A stretch of 64,000 nucleotides of DNA. Origin: Vannielia litorea (GTDB taxonomy: Bacteria; Pseudomonadota; Alphaproteobacteria; Rhodobacterales; Rhodobacteraceae). The first letter of the stretch is position 1. Every line of letters starts with the position of its first letter. The position numbers and the translations under genes were made by a program. The notes beneath the pieces are model-generated. The model saw nothing but the letters and a program-made list of their open reading frames with translations, was not told where the DNA came from and did no database searches. The stretch is from positions 1,860,001-1,924,000 of the forward strand of contig NZ_FSRL01000001.1 in assembly GCF_900142295.1 (NCBI RefSeq), written 5' to 3'. Shown in pieces: positions 35,964-44,288 of the stretch.

Positions 35964-37015
35964 CCGCCCAGCTCCGCCAGCTTGCGGGCCTGATCCTCGG
36001 CCACCAGCGCCTCGACGATCTCGCCCAGCTCGCCCTGCATCACCCGGTCGATCGCATAGAGCGTCAGGTTGATGCGGTGATCGGTCACGCGCCCCTGCGG
36101 AAAATTGTAGGTCCTTATCCGCTCGCTGCGGTCTCCCGAGCCCACCTGCGCCTTGCGGTCGGCGCTCCGCGCGCCCTCCACGCGGCTGCGCTCAAGGTCG
36201 TAGAGCCGCGTGCGCAGCACCTGCATGGCGATCTCGCGGTTGCGGTGCTGGCTCTTCTCGCTCGAGGTCACCACCACACCGGTCGGCAGATGGGTGATCC
36301 GCACCGCCGAATCGGTTGTGTTCACATGCTGCCCGCCAGCGCCGCTGGCCCGCATCGTGTCGATCCGGATGTCCGAGGCCGGGATCTCGATATCCACCTC
36401 CTCCGCCTCGGGCAGCACCGCCACCGTCGCCGCGCTGGTGTGGATCCGCCCGCCGCTCTCGGTCTCGGGCACCCGCTGCACCCGGTGCACCCCGCTCTCG
36501 AACTTCAGCCGCGCAAAGACCCCTTCGCCCTTCACATGGGCCACCGCCTCCTTCACGCCGCCCAGCTCGGTCTCGGCCAGCTCCAGCAGCTCGAACCCCC
36601 AACCCTGGCTCTCGGCGTAGCGCTGATACATCCGCAGCAGGTCACCGGCAAAAAGCGCCGCCTCCTCGCCCCCCGTGCCGGGGCGGATCTCCAGGATCGC
36701 GGGCCGCGCATCCGCGGCATCCCTGGGCAACAGCGCGATCTGGAGGTTCTGCTCGATCTCCGGCAGCCGCTCCTTCAGCGCAGGCAACTCCTCCTCGGCC
36801 AGCTCCGCCATCTCCGGGTCGCGCAGCATGGCCTCCGCCTCGGCGATGTCGGCCCGCACCTGCCGCCAGGCCGCGATCTCGGCGACCACCGGCTTCAACT
36901 CGGCATACTCGCGCCCCAGCCGGGCGATCTCCTCGCCGCTGACGCCCGCGTTCATCCGCGCCTCGAGATACTCGAAACGGGCCGTGATCTCTGCCAGTCG
37001 CTCTTCCGAAACCAT
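35960..37015 (-). CDS. prfA: Peptide chain release factor 1
   Basis: A 351-residue translation factor recognising UAA and UAG. The GGQ catalytic motif is in [17 protein letters not shown]; the codon-reading region includes [20 protein letters not shown], and the C-terminus has [15 protein letters not shown]. It leads the prfA-prmC pair on the minus strand. The ATG at 37015 begins [18 protein letters not shown], as usual for the family. Confidence 0.97.
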   Translation of the reverse strand: MVSEERLAEITARFEYLEARMNAGVSGEEIARLGREYAELKPVVAEIAAWRQVRADIAEAEAMLRDPEMAELAEEELPALKERLPEIEQNLQIALLPRDAADARPAILEIRPGTGGEEAALFAGDLLRMYQRYAESQGWGFELLELAETELGGVKEAVAHVKGEGVFARLKFESGVHRVQRVPETESGGRIHTSAATVAVLPEAEEVDIEIPASDIRIDTMRASGAGGQHVNTTDSAVRITHLPTGVVVTSSEKSQHRNREIAMQVLRTRLYDLERSRVEGARSADRKAQVGSGDRSERIRTYNFPQGRVTDHRINLTLYAIDRVMQGELGEIVEALVAEDQARKLAELGG

Positions 37016-37041
37016 GGCCCCCTCTCCCTCATCATCGCGCT

Positions 37042-37069
37042 TTGGTCAAGAGCGGCCCCGTGCTATGCT
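37042..37069 (+). promoter_or_regulatory. Candidate promoter for a leaderless small gene
   Basis: TTGGTC and TATGCT are 16 bases apart. The expected transcription start falls at or within a base or two of the ATG at 37076, where no clear ribosome site exists, so the message may be leaderless. Confidence 0.35.
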
Positions 37070-37075
37070 CTCGGA

Positions 37076-37363
37076 ATGAAACGGCTTCTCGCCCTCTCGC
37101 TCGCCCTTGCCGGCCTCTCCGCCGGCCCGGTCGATGCAGCCGGCAAGACCGTGGATTGCTACTGTACCGATACCCAGGGCAGCCGCGTGGAGCTGGGCGA
37201 ACAGATCTGCCTCACGGTGGGCGGCCGCAGCTTCACCGCGCAGTGCCAGATGTCGCTGAACGTGCCGATGTGGCGCGAGATCCGGCCCAACTGCCTCAGC
37301 TCGTCCCTGCTGCCCCGGCCAGTCCAGCCTCGGCAATCCAGCGCTCCAGCCTCTTCCGGTTGA
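37076..37363 (+). CDS. Small secreted cysteine-containing protein
   Basis: A 95-residue protein with a signal peptide (MKRLLALSLALAGLSAGPVD) and a mature part holding five cysteines (DCYCTDTQ, EQICLTV, AQCQMS, PNCLSS). The pattern suggests disulfide bonding in the periplasm. The family is not recognised. It sits 60 bases from the divergent prfA and overlaps the convergent DUF1499 gene by 68 bases, unusual for this region; the last 20 residues, within the overlap, look unstructured. Confidence 0.65.
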   Translation: MKRLLALSLALAGLSAGPVDAAGKTVDCYCTDTQGSRVELGEQICLTVGGRSFTAQCQMSLNVPMWREIRPNCLSSSLLPRPVQPRQSSAPASSG

Positions 37364-37730
37364 CCCCGAAGTCGCCGCGCCCGATGACCAGATGGGCGTG
37401 GATGTGCAGCGCGCCCGCACCGTCGCGCCAGACCCGTGTCACATCGGGGAACTGCCAGATCACCGAGCGTGTCACATAGGTGCCTTCGCGCGGCGAGACG
37501 GTGCGCAGGTCATCGAGCGCCACCTTCTTGAGCCGTGCCTCCGCATCGCCGGGCGCGCCGGGGATCACCAGCTTGGCGCCGCCCTCCATCGCGTGCCACC
37601 CCGCAGCGTCAGGGCCGGGCCGCCCGGCCAGCCGCGCCTCGGGGATCGGCCAGAGCCGCACCGCAAGCCCAAGGACCATCAGCCCCACCCCGATCGAAAC
37701 AAGCGCCCAGAACATGGCCCGCTCCTGCAT
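37296..37730 (-). CDS. DUF1499-family protein
   Basis: A 144-residue protein with one N-terminal membrane helix (ALVSIGVGLMVLGLAVRLW) and a soluble domain ending RGDFGVNRKRLERWIAEAG, the DUF1499 signature. The family is of unknown function and is often membrane-attached. The ATG at 37730 is preferred to a GTG two codons earlier. It is the last gene on this strand after the nuo cluster, 21 bases past the DUF5337 gene, and may be in the same transcript. Confidence 0.8.
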   Translation of the reverse strand: MQERAMFWALVSIGVGLMVLGLAVRLWPIPEARLAGRPGPDAAGWHAMEGGAKLVIPGAPGDAEARLKKVALDDLRTVSPREGTYVTRSVIWQFPDVTRVWRDGAGALHIHAHLVIGRGDFGVNRKRLERWIAEAGLAGAAGTS

Positions 37731-37751
37731 TGCCACCCCGATGTGCAGCCT

Positions 37752-37961
37752 CTAGCGGCGGCGCCACATCACGGCGAGGTTCACCATGGCAAAGACAAAG
37801 CAGGCCATGGCCACAAGGTAGAAGAAGATCTCGTATCTCGGCGCGAGGCCGAGCTTCACCACCAGCCAGGGCGCCAGCACCGCCAGCACCCCCGCCGCCG
37901 CGATGAGCAGCGCCATGCGCCGCCCCATCCGGGCAAAGGCCCGTTCCTCTTCCGGAGTCAC
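37752..37961 (-). CDS. DUF5337 small membrane protein of the nuo cluster
   Basis: A 69-residue protein with an acidic/basic start (TPEEERAFARMGRR) and two membrane helices, ending in MWRRR. This fits DUF5337, a small protein found beside nuoE and nuoF in Rhodobacteraceae. It starts with GTG ten bases after nuoE. A complex I accessory role is inferred from position only. Confidence 0.82.
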   Translation of the reverse strand: MTPEEERAFARMGRRMALLIAAAGVLAVLAPWLVVKLGLAPRYEIFFYLVAMACFVFAMVNLAVMWRRR

Positions 37962-37971
37962 AGCGCCCGCA

Positions 37972-39327
37972 TCAGTAAACGTCGCCCTTCTTCACCCGGC
38001 CCGAAAACTCGGTCTCGCCACCCTCGGCCAGAACCTTGGCCTGGCTCACCCAGTCGTCCCGGCGGGCCCGACCCTTGAAGCCTTCAAGATTCTGGTCCAC
38101 CCAGTCGAGCTCGTCCTCGCTCCAGTTGGCGACCTGGTCGAAGTGGTAGAACCCCATGGAATTCAGGAGCTTTTCCAGCTTCGGACCCACGCCCTTGATG
38201 GCCTTCAGGTTGTCAGGCTTGCCAGCACGGGCCTCGGTGAGCGTGGCGGGCTTGGTGCCCGGACCGGCAGCTGTCTCGCTGGCTCCCCCCGCCTTCGGGC
38301 CCGGCTTGGCCGCCTTTGCCTCGCTGGCCTGTCCGCCGTCGCGCGAGGTGCTGTCCTCTCCGGCGCCGCCGCTCGGCGCGGTGGCCTGACCCTTGGCATC
38401 CTTGGCGTCCTTGCCCGCATCGGCCTTGCGCTCGGCATCGCCCGCGCCCTTGACCTTCTCCCTGTCGGCCTCGGCCTCGGCCTGCTCGGCCTTGGGGGCG
38501 GGCTTCTTCTTCGCCTCCGCGTCCTGCCGAACCGAGGATTTCGGGCTCTCCGCCTTGGCCGGCTTGCCCGCCTTGGCGGCCGCCTCCGCGCGGGCCTTCG
38601 AGGTCGGCGTCGCGTTCTTGCCGCTCCAGGGCGTGAGCAGCGGAACCTCGGTGCCGTCGATCCGCTTGACGGTGTCGCCCAGGTCGGTGGCCAGCTGCAC
38701 AGAGGCGTTGTACTTGGTTTTGCCGCTGTCATGCTCGGTGAGCGAGGTGAGCCCGGAGAGCGGCTCGGCGGCATAGCGCCCGTTCTGCGGCCCCGGCACC
38801 GGCACCTTGCCGGCGCGCAGTTCTTCGATGATCTCGCCAAAGCGGGCGGCCGTCAGATCCTCGTAATAATCCTTGCCGATCTGGGCCATCGGCGCGTTCG
38901 CGCAGGCGCCCAGGCACTCGACCTCCTCCCAGCTCAGCTTGCCATCTTCCGAGATCTCATGCGGGTTCGCGGCGATCTTCTCGCGGCACACCGCGATCAG
39001 GTCCTCGGCGCCGCAGATCATGCAGCTCGTCGTGCCGCAAACCTGGATATGCGCAACGCTGCCAACGGGTTGCAGCTGGAACATGAAGTAGAAAGACGCC
39101 ACCTCCAGCACCCGGATATCGGCCATGCCCAGCATGTCCGCAACATGCTCGATCGCCGGACGGGTCAGCCACCCCTCCTGCTCCTGCGCCCGCCACAACA
39201 GCGGGATGACGGCACTCGCCTGCCGCCCCTCCGGGTACTTGGTGATCTGCGCCTCCGCCCACTTCCGGTTGGCCGGGGTAAAGGCAAAACTCTCGGGCTG
39301 ATCGTGGTACAGGCGGCGCAGCATCAA
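37972..39327 (-). CDS. nuoE: NADH-quinone oxidoreductase subunit E with long C-terminal extension
   Basis: A 451-residue protein. Residues 1-180 form the thioredoxin-like NuoE domain with the 2Fe-2S ligands [11 protein letters not shown] and [11 protein letters not shown] charged, low-complexity Ala/Lys/Glu linker follows (about 230-370). The last 80 residues carry a helix-hairpin-helix-like block, [20 protein letters not shown], seen in nucleic-acid proteins and in ribosomal L21-linked repeats. Standard NuoE is about 160-240 residues. The extension is known in roseobacter relatives, but its role is unclear. NuoE belongs to the NADH-oxidising arm of complex I. Confidence 0.93.
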   Translation of the reverse strand: MMLRRLYHDQPESFAFTPANRKWAEAQITKYPEGRQASAVIPLLWRAQEQEGWLTRPAIEHVADMLGMADIRVLEVASFYFMFQLQPVGSVAHIQVCGTTSCMICGAEDLIAVCREKIAANPHEISEDGKLSWEEVECLGACANAPMAQIGKDYYEDLTAARFGEIIEELRAGKVPVPGPQNGRYAAEPLSGLTSLTEHDSGKTKYNASVQLATDLGDTVKRIDGTEVPLLTPWSGKNATPTSKARAEAAAKAGKPAKAESPKSSVRQDAEAKKKPAPKAEQAEAEADREKVKGAGDAERKADAGKDAKDAKGQATAPSGGAGEDSTSRDGGQASEAKAAKPGPKAGGASETAAGPGTKPATLTEARAGKPDNLKAIKGVGPKLEKLLNSMGFYHFDQVANWSEDELDWVDQNLEGFKGRARRDDWVSQAKVLAEGGETEFSGRVKKGDVY

Positions 39328-39860
39328 ACCTCTCCTTCCGCAACCAGGCGGCAGCCGGTGAACACCGTGTATTGCGCGCCCAGAAATTCGCTCAACGCGG
39401 CAATGACCGCGCGGTTGTCATCCGTCAACCCGCCTTCGCCGATCTGGCCGGCGGGAATGTCCAGAAGGCGCTTGCTGAGGCCCTCCAGCTGTTGCGCCAG
39501 GTAGGCGCGATACTTGTCGAGCGGGCCAAGGATCTCGGCCTTGGCCAGCTCGCTCTGGAGCGCGTCAAGCCGCGGCACGACGCTGCGCTGCAAGGCGGTC
39601 AGCCGTGCCTCGCTCTCCACCACGATCTCCGGCGGCCAGTGCTCGTCCAGCCCCGGCCCCGGCGCCACCTGCCTCAGCGCCGCATCCAGCGCGGCGGCGG
39701 CGTCGAAGGTCTCGAAGCAGAGATCCAGCTTCTTTTCCAGCAACCGCGACTCCTGGGCGGCGACAAAGGAGGTGCGGGCATAGAAGGCCTGCACCGCCAC
39801 GAAGATCGCCGCCACCAGCGTCGAGCCCGCCAGCACCATGTTGCCCCCCGGCCAGCCCAT
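39324..39860 (-). CDS. Unknown protein in the nuo cluster (178 aa)
   Basis: Not recognised. A hydrophobic N-terminus ([20 protein letters not shown]) suggests one membrane anchor; the rest is helical and acidic, with long stretches likely to form coiled coils ([20 protein letters not shown]). It overlaps the nuoE start by ATGA and follows a small membrane protein, so it is made with complex I subunits. It may be an assembly or accessory factor, by position only. Confidence 0.72.
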   Translation of the reverse strand: MGWPGGNMVLAGSTLVAAIFVAVQAFYARTSFVAAQESRLLEKKLDLCFETFDAAAALDAALRQVAPGPGLDEHWPPEIVVESEARLTALQRSVVPRLDALQSELAKAEILGPLDKYRAYLAQQLEGLSKRLLDIPAGQIGEGGLTDDNRAVIAALSEFLGAQYTVFTGCRLVAEGEV

Positions 39861-39868
39861 GCCCCGCC

Positions 39869-40078
39869 CTATTCCGCACGGGGAAACATGGGCATCTCGT
39901 TCAGCAGCGCGAAGGAGAGCGTAAAGGTGAAGAGCAGGAACAGCGCCACGAAGGTCGCGCCTCCGGCCAGGATCCCCAGCGGATAGGCCGTCAGCGCCGA
40001 CGGCACCCGCCTGGCCACGAAGATCGTGACCGAGAGCGATGCGACCAGCATCAGGAGAAACACGAGCACAGGCATCAT
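39869..40078 (-). CDS. Small two-helix membrane protein in the nuo cluster
   Basis: A 69-residue protein, MMPVLVFLLMLVASLSVTIF with a basic turn (VARRVPSALTAYP) and a second helix ending LLNEMPMFPRAE. Not recognised by family. It starts five bases after nuoD and ends eight bases before the 178-residue gene. It could be a lineage-specific complex I accessory subunit. Confidence 0.7.
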   Translation of the reverse strand: MMPVLVFLLMLVASLSVTIFVARRVPSALTAYPLGILAGGATFVALFLLFTFTLSFALLNEMPMFPRAE

Positions 40079-40082
40079 CGGC

Positions 40083-41300
40083 TCAGCGATCTACCTCGCC
40101 GAACACGATATCCATCGTCCCGATGATCGCGGCGATGTCGGCCAACTGGTGGCCCTTGGCGATGTGATCCATGCTCTGCAGGTGCAGGTAGCCCGGCGCG
40201 CGCAGCTTGGCTCGGTAGGGTTTGTTGGTGCCATCGGCCTTGAGATACACGCCGAACTCGCCCTTCGGCGCCTCCACCGCGCAATAGACCTCGCCCTCGG
40301 GCACGTGGAACCCCTCGGTGTAGAGCTTGAAGTGGTGGATCAGCGCCTCCATCGAGCGCTTCATCTCGGCCCGCGGCGGCGGGGTGATCTTGCCCCGCGC
40401 CAGCACGTCGCCCTGCCCTTCGGGCGCGCGCAGCTTGTCGATGGCCTGCAGGATAATGCTGGTCGATTGCCGCATCTCCTCCATCCGCACGAGGTACCGG
40501 TCGTAGCAATCGCCATTCTTGCCGATCGGGATCTGGAACTCGAACTCGTCGTAGCACTCGTAGGGCTGGGCGCGGCGCAGGTCCCAGGCCATGCCCGACC
40601 CGCGCACCATCACGCCCGAATAGCCCCAGTCCAGCGCCTCCTGCTGGGAGACCACGCCGATATCGGCGTTGCGCTGCTTGAAGATGCGGTTCTCGGTGAG
40701 CAGCCCGTCGATATCGTCGAGCCGGTTCGGAAACTTCTTCGCCCAGGTCTCGATATCGTCGAGCAACTCGGGCGGCAGATCCTGATGCACGCCGCCGGGC
40801 CGGAAATAGGCCGCGTGCAGCCGCGCGCCGCAAGCCCGTTCGTAGAAGATCATCAGGTCTTCGCGCTCCTCGAAGCCCCAGAGCGGCGGGGTCAGCGCGC
40901 CCACGTCCATCGCCTGCGTCGTGACGTTCAGCAGGTGGTTCAGGACGCGCCCGATCTCCGAGAAGAGCACCCGGATCAGCGAGGCCCGGCGCGGCACCTC
41001 CACGCCCGTCAGCTTCTCGATCGCAAGGCACCAGGCGTGCTCCTGGTTCATCGGGGCGACGTAGTCGAGCCGGTCGAGATAGGGCAGGTTCTGCAGGTAG
41101 GTCCGGCTCTCCATCAGCTTCTCGGTGCCCCGGTGCAGCAGCCCGATATGCGGGTCGCAGCGCTCCACGATCTCGCCGTCGAGCTCCAGGACCAGCCGCA
41201 AGACCCCGTGCGCCGCAGGGTGTTGCGGGCCGAAGTTGATGTTGAAGTTGCGGATCTTCTGCTCGCCGGTCAGCGCGTCGTCAAAGCCCTTGCCATCCAT
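40083..41300 (-). CDS. nuoD: NADH-quinone oxidoreductase subunit D
   Basis: A 405-residue hydrophilic subunit of the complex I connecting module, lining the quinone site. Signatures are [49 protein letters not shown] and the C-terminal [14 protein letters not shown]. It keeps the family length. It is separated from nuoC by a sulfotransferase gene and follows that gene by three bases. Confidence 0.97.
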   Translation of the reverse strand: MDGKGFDDALTGEQKIRNFNINFGPQHPAAHGVLRLVLELDGEIVERCDPHIGLLHRGTEKLMESRTYLQNLPYLDRLDYVAPMNQEHAWCLAIEKLTGVEVPRRASLIRVLFSEIGRVLNHLLNVTTQAMDVGALTPPLWGFEEREDLMIFYERACGARLHAAYFRPGGVHQDLPPELLDDIETWAKKFPNRLDDIDGLLTENRIFKQRNADIGVVSQQEALDWGYSGVMVRGSGMAWDLRRAQPYECYDEFEFQIPIGKNGDCYDRYLVRMEEMRQSTSIILQAIDKLRAPEGQGDVLARGKITPPPRAEMKRSMEALIHHFKLYTEGFHVPEGEVYCAVEAPKGEFGVYLKADGTNKPYRAKLRAPGYLHLQSMDHIAKGHQLADIAAIIGTMDIVFGEVDR

Positions 41301-41303
41301 CGG

Positions 41304-42200
41304 TCAGACCCTTTCCATGTTGCGCTGCCAGGCTTCCGGAAGCGCCCCCATCTCTTCGGCCACCGCCGCGTATTGCGGGGCCAGCATCCGTTGCAATGCC
41401 GCCCGGCGCGGCTCGTCGAGCTCCACCTCCGGGCCGGCGTTCACCTTCTCGTTCAGGTTAACCTTCACCCGGTCGATCCCGAGAAAATCGCAGAGCGCGC
41501 GCACCGAGCCGGGCTTGAACAGGTCTTCGTAGAACCCGCACATCACCCGCTCCTTCGGCAGGGCGGCCAGCTTGGCCAGCACCGCCGTGTAGTCGCCCCT
41601 CTGGGCGATGTCGGCATTCTCGCCGCGCAATGCCTTGTCGAGCAGCTGGCGCGCCACCTCCTCGGTGTTGCCCTGCCCGGCCCGTGCGGCGCGGCGGCCA
41701 GCCATGAACCGGCACTGGCTCCAGTACCGATCCACCGGATCGCGCATCAGGAACAGGAACCGCGTCTCCGGCACCACCTCGGCCATCTCGCGCAGCCGCT
41801 TCTGCGGCAGCAGGCAATAGGCGGGCGTGATGTCGGCCACCAGCTTCGCGTCCTCGGCGCCCTCATAGAGAATGTCGACATAGGCGCGCGGGTCGCGGGC
41901 GCCGATCACCAGCACCGCCAGCCAGCGCTCCATCTGGCGCAGCCTCCGGCGCAGGCGCGGCAAGCGGCCCTCCTCCTCGCCCGAGTCCACGCGGGCGATC
42001 CGGTCCCGCAGCCGCCCGATCTGGGCCACCACGGCATCCTTCTGCCAGTCGGGGTTCATGCCCTCGACCGTATCCCAGTAGTGCATCTCCTTGGCCACGG
42101 GCATCGCACACTGCGGATGTGCATCCAGAAAGCCGTAGAGCCAGCTCGTGCCGGTCCTCGGCGCGCCGATGCCGTAAAGCAGTGTCGCCCGCTCGCCCAC
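41304..42200 (-). CDS. PAPS-dependent sulfotransferase family protein
   Basis: A 298-residue protein. The 5'-phosphosulfate loop is GIGAPRTGTSWLYGFLDAHP, and a 3'-phosphate-binding segment is likely at FLFLMRDPVDRYWSQ, as in sulfotransferases. A basic central stretch (LPRLRRRLRQMERW) may bind an acidic acceptor. It would move sulfate from PAPS to a hydroxyl or amine on a small molecule or glycan. It is wedged between nuoC and nuoD, starting with GTG two bases after the nuoC stop and ending three bases before nuoD, so it is expressed with complex I. Confidence 0.85.
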   Translation of the reverse strand: MGERATLLYGIGAPRTGTSWLYGFLDAHPQCAMPVAKEMHYWDTVEGMNPDWQKDAVVAQIGRLRDRIARVDSGEEEGRLPRLRRRLRQMERWLAVLVIGARDPRAYVDILYEGAEDAKLVADITPAYCLLPQKRLREMAEVVPETRFLFLMRDPVDRYWSQCRFMAGRRAARAGQGNTEEVARQLLDKALRGENADIAQRGDYTAVLAKLAALPKERVMCGFYEDLFKPGSVRALCDFLGIDRVKVNLNEKVNAGPEVELDEPRRAALQRMLAPQYAAVAEEMGALPEAWQRNMERV

Positions 42201-42202
42201 GC

Positions 42203-42817
42203 TCAGCCCTTGGCCTCTTCGGCCTTCTTCTCGTCACCGGGCAGGATGTATTCGGCGCCCTCCCAGGGGCTCATGAAATCGAACTGGCGGTAATCCTGCG
42301 TCAGCTTCACCGGCTCGTAGACCACCCGCTTCTCGACCTCGTCGTAGCGCAGCTCCACGTAGCCCGTGGTCGGAAAGTCCTTGCGCAGCGGATGGCCGCG
42401 AAAGCCGTAATCGGTGAGCAGGCGGCGCAGGTCGGGATGGCCCGAGAACATGATCCCGAACATGTCGAAGACCTCGCGCTCGAACCAGTTGGCGCTCGGG
42501 TGCTGGCCCACGATCGAGGGCACCATCTCGTCCTCGCGCACGGCCACCCGCAGGCGGATGCGCTGGTTCTGGTACATGCTGAGGAAGTGGTAGACCACGT
42601 CAAACCGCTTGTCCCGCTCGGGGTAGTCCACGGCAGTTATGTCGACCAGCGTGGAAAAGCGGCAGTTGGCGTCGGCCTTCAGGAACTCCACGAACCCCGG
42701 CAGGTTCGATGGGGCCACATCGACGTTCAGCTCGCCAAAGGCCACATCCCACCCCAGCACGCAATCGGTGCGGCGGGCCTCGAGGTGCTGGCCGAGTTCG
42801 TTCAGGGCGTCAGACAT
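42203..42817 (-). CDS. nuoC: NADH-quinone oxidoreductase subunit C
   Basis: A 204-residue subunit of the connecting arm. The family blocks are [55 protein letters not shown] and [20 protein letters not shown]. The tail after the core ([16 protein letters not shown]) is short and charged. It is a separate polypeptide, not fused to NuoD as in some enterobacteria. Confidence 0.96.
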   Translation of the reverse strand: MSDALNELGQHLEARRTDCVLGWDVAFGELNVDVAPSNLPGFVEFLKADANCRFSTLVDITAVDYPERDKRFDVVYHFLSMYQNQRIRLRVAVREDEMVPSIVGQHPSANWFEREVFDMFGIMFSGHPDLRRLLTDYGFRGHPLRKDFPTTGYVELRYDEVEKRVVYEPVKLTQDYRQFDFMSPWEGAEYILPGDEKKAEEAKG

Positions 42818-42829
42818 GGGCGGTCCTTT

Positions 42830-43773
<944 letters not shown>

Positions 43774-44009
43774 AGCCGGCTCCTTTCTCGCGTGCTGCAC
43801 GTGCAGGCCGAGGCGGCCCCGGGCACGCGCATCGTGGCTGTGTCAGGTCTTACTCCCGCACCCCGGAGGGGTCAACCAAGAGCGCCTTCAAAGTCCGGGG
43901 CTTTTTGCCGCTGTACGCCACCCTGCGCCGCCGCCAGGGCAGACCGGCCACCCGGGCCGGACCGTCCTTGAAAACCGCCCGGCGCGGCCCTTCGGGACGG
44001 GGCGCCACT

Positions 44010-44288
44010 CTACGACCGCCGCCCGCGCCACCCCCCGCGACGCTTCGGCTCCGCCCTCTGCTCCATGGCGGCCTTCAGAACCACGCTCATCGGGTGCTCC
44101 GGGGCACCCTTGCCGTAGTGCGCCCACATCGCCCGCAGGGCCATCGGCTGCTCGGTGTCGTCCGGCAGGCTCAACGCCCAGTCCAGAAAGATCGACCTTG
44201 CCTCGCTCTCGCCCACGCCCTCCATCCGGTAGGCCTCGCGCATCAGCCCCTTCCGGTCGAACCGCGCCGTCTCATCCCTCTCGCCCAT
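44010..44288 (-). CDS. Small protein linked to glnE, unknown
   Basis: A 92-residue cytoplasmic protein beginning MGERDETARFDRKGLMREAY and ending in an arginine-rich tail (KRRGGWRGRRS). It has an acidic helical middle (EARSIFLDWALSLPDDTEQP). No family is recognised. It starts 17 bases before the glnE stop, so translation is coupled. An involvement in nitrogen control is position-based guesswork. The basic tail could contact RNA or membrane. Confidence 0.65.
   Translation of the reverse strand: MGERDETARFDRKGLMREAYRMEGVGESEARSIFLDWALSLPDDTEQPMALRAMWAHYGKGAPEHPMSVVLKAAMEQRAEPKRRGGWRGRRS

Noticed and set aside
43774..44009. GC-rich dyads (CCGGCC-N5-GGCCGG and others) between the glnE-linked gene and nuoA
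   Set aside because: Short and without a proper T-run; they may occur by chance at this base composition.
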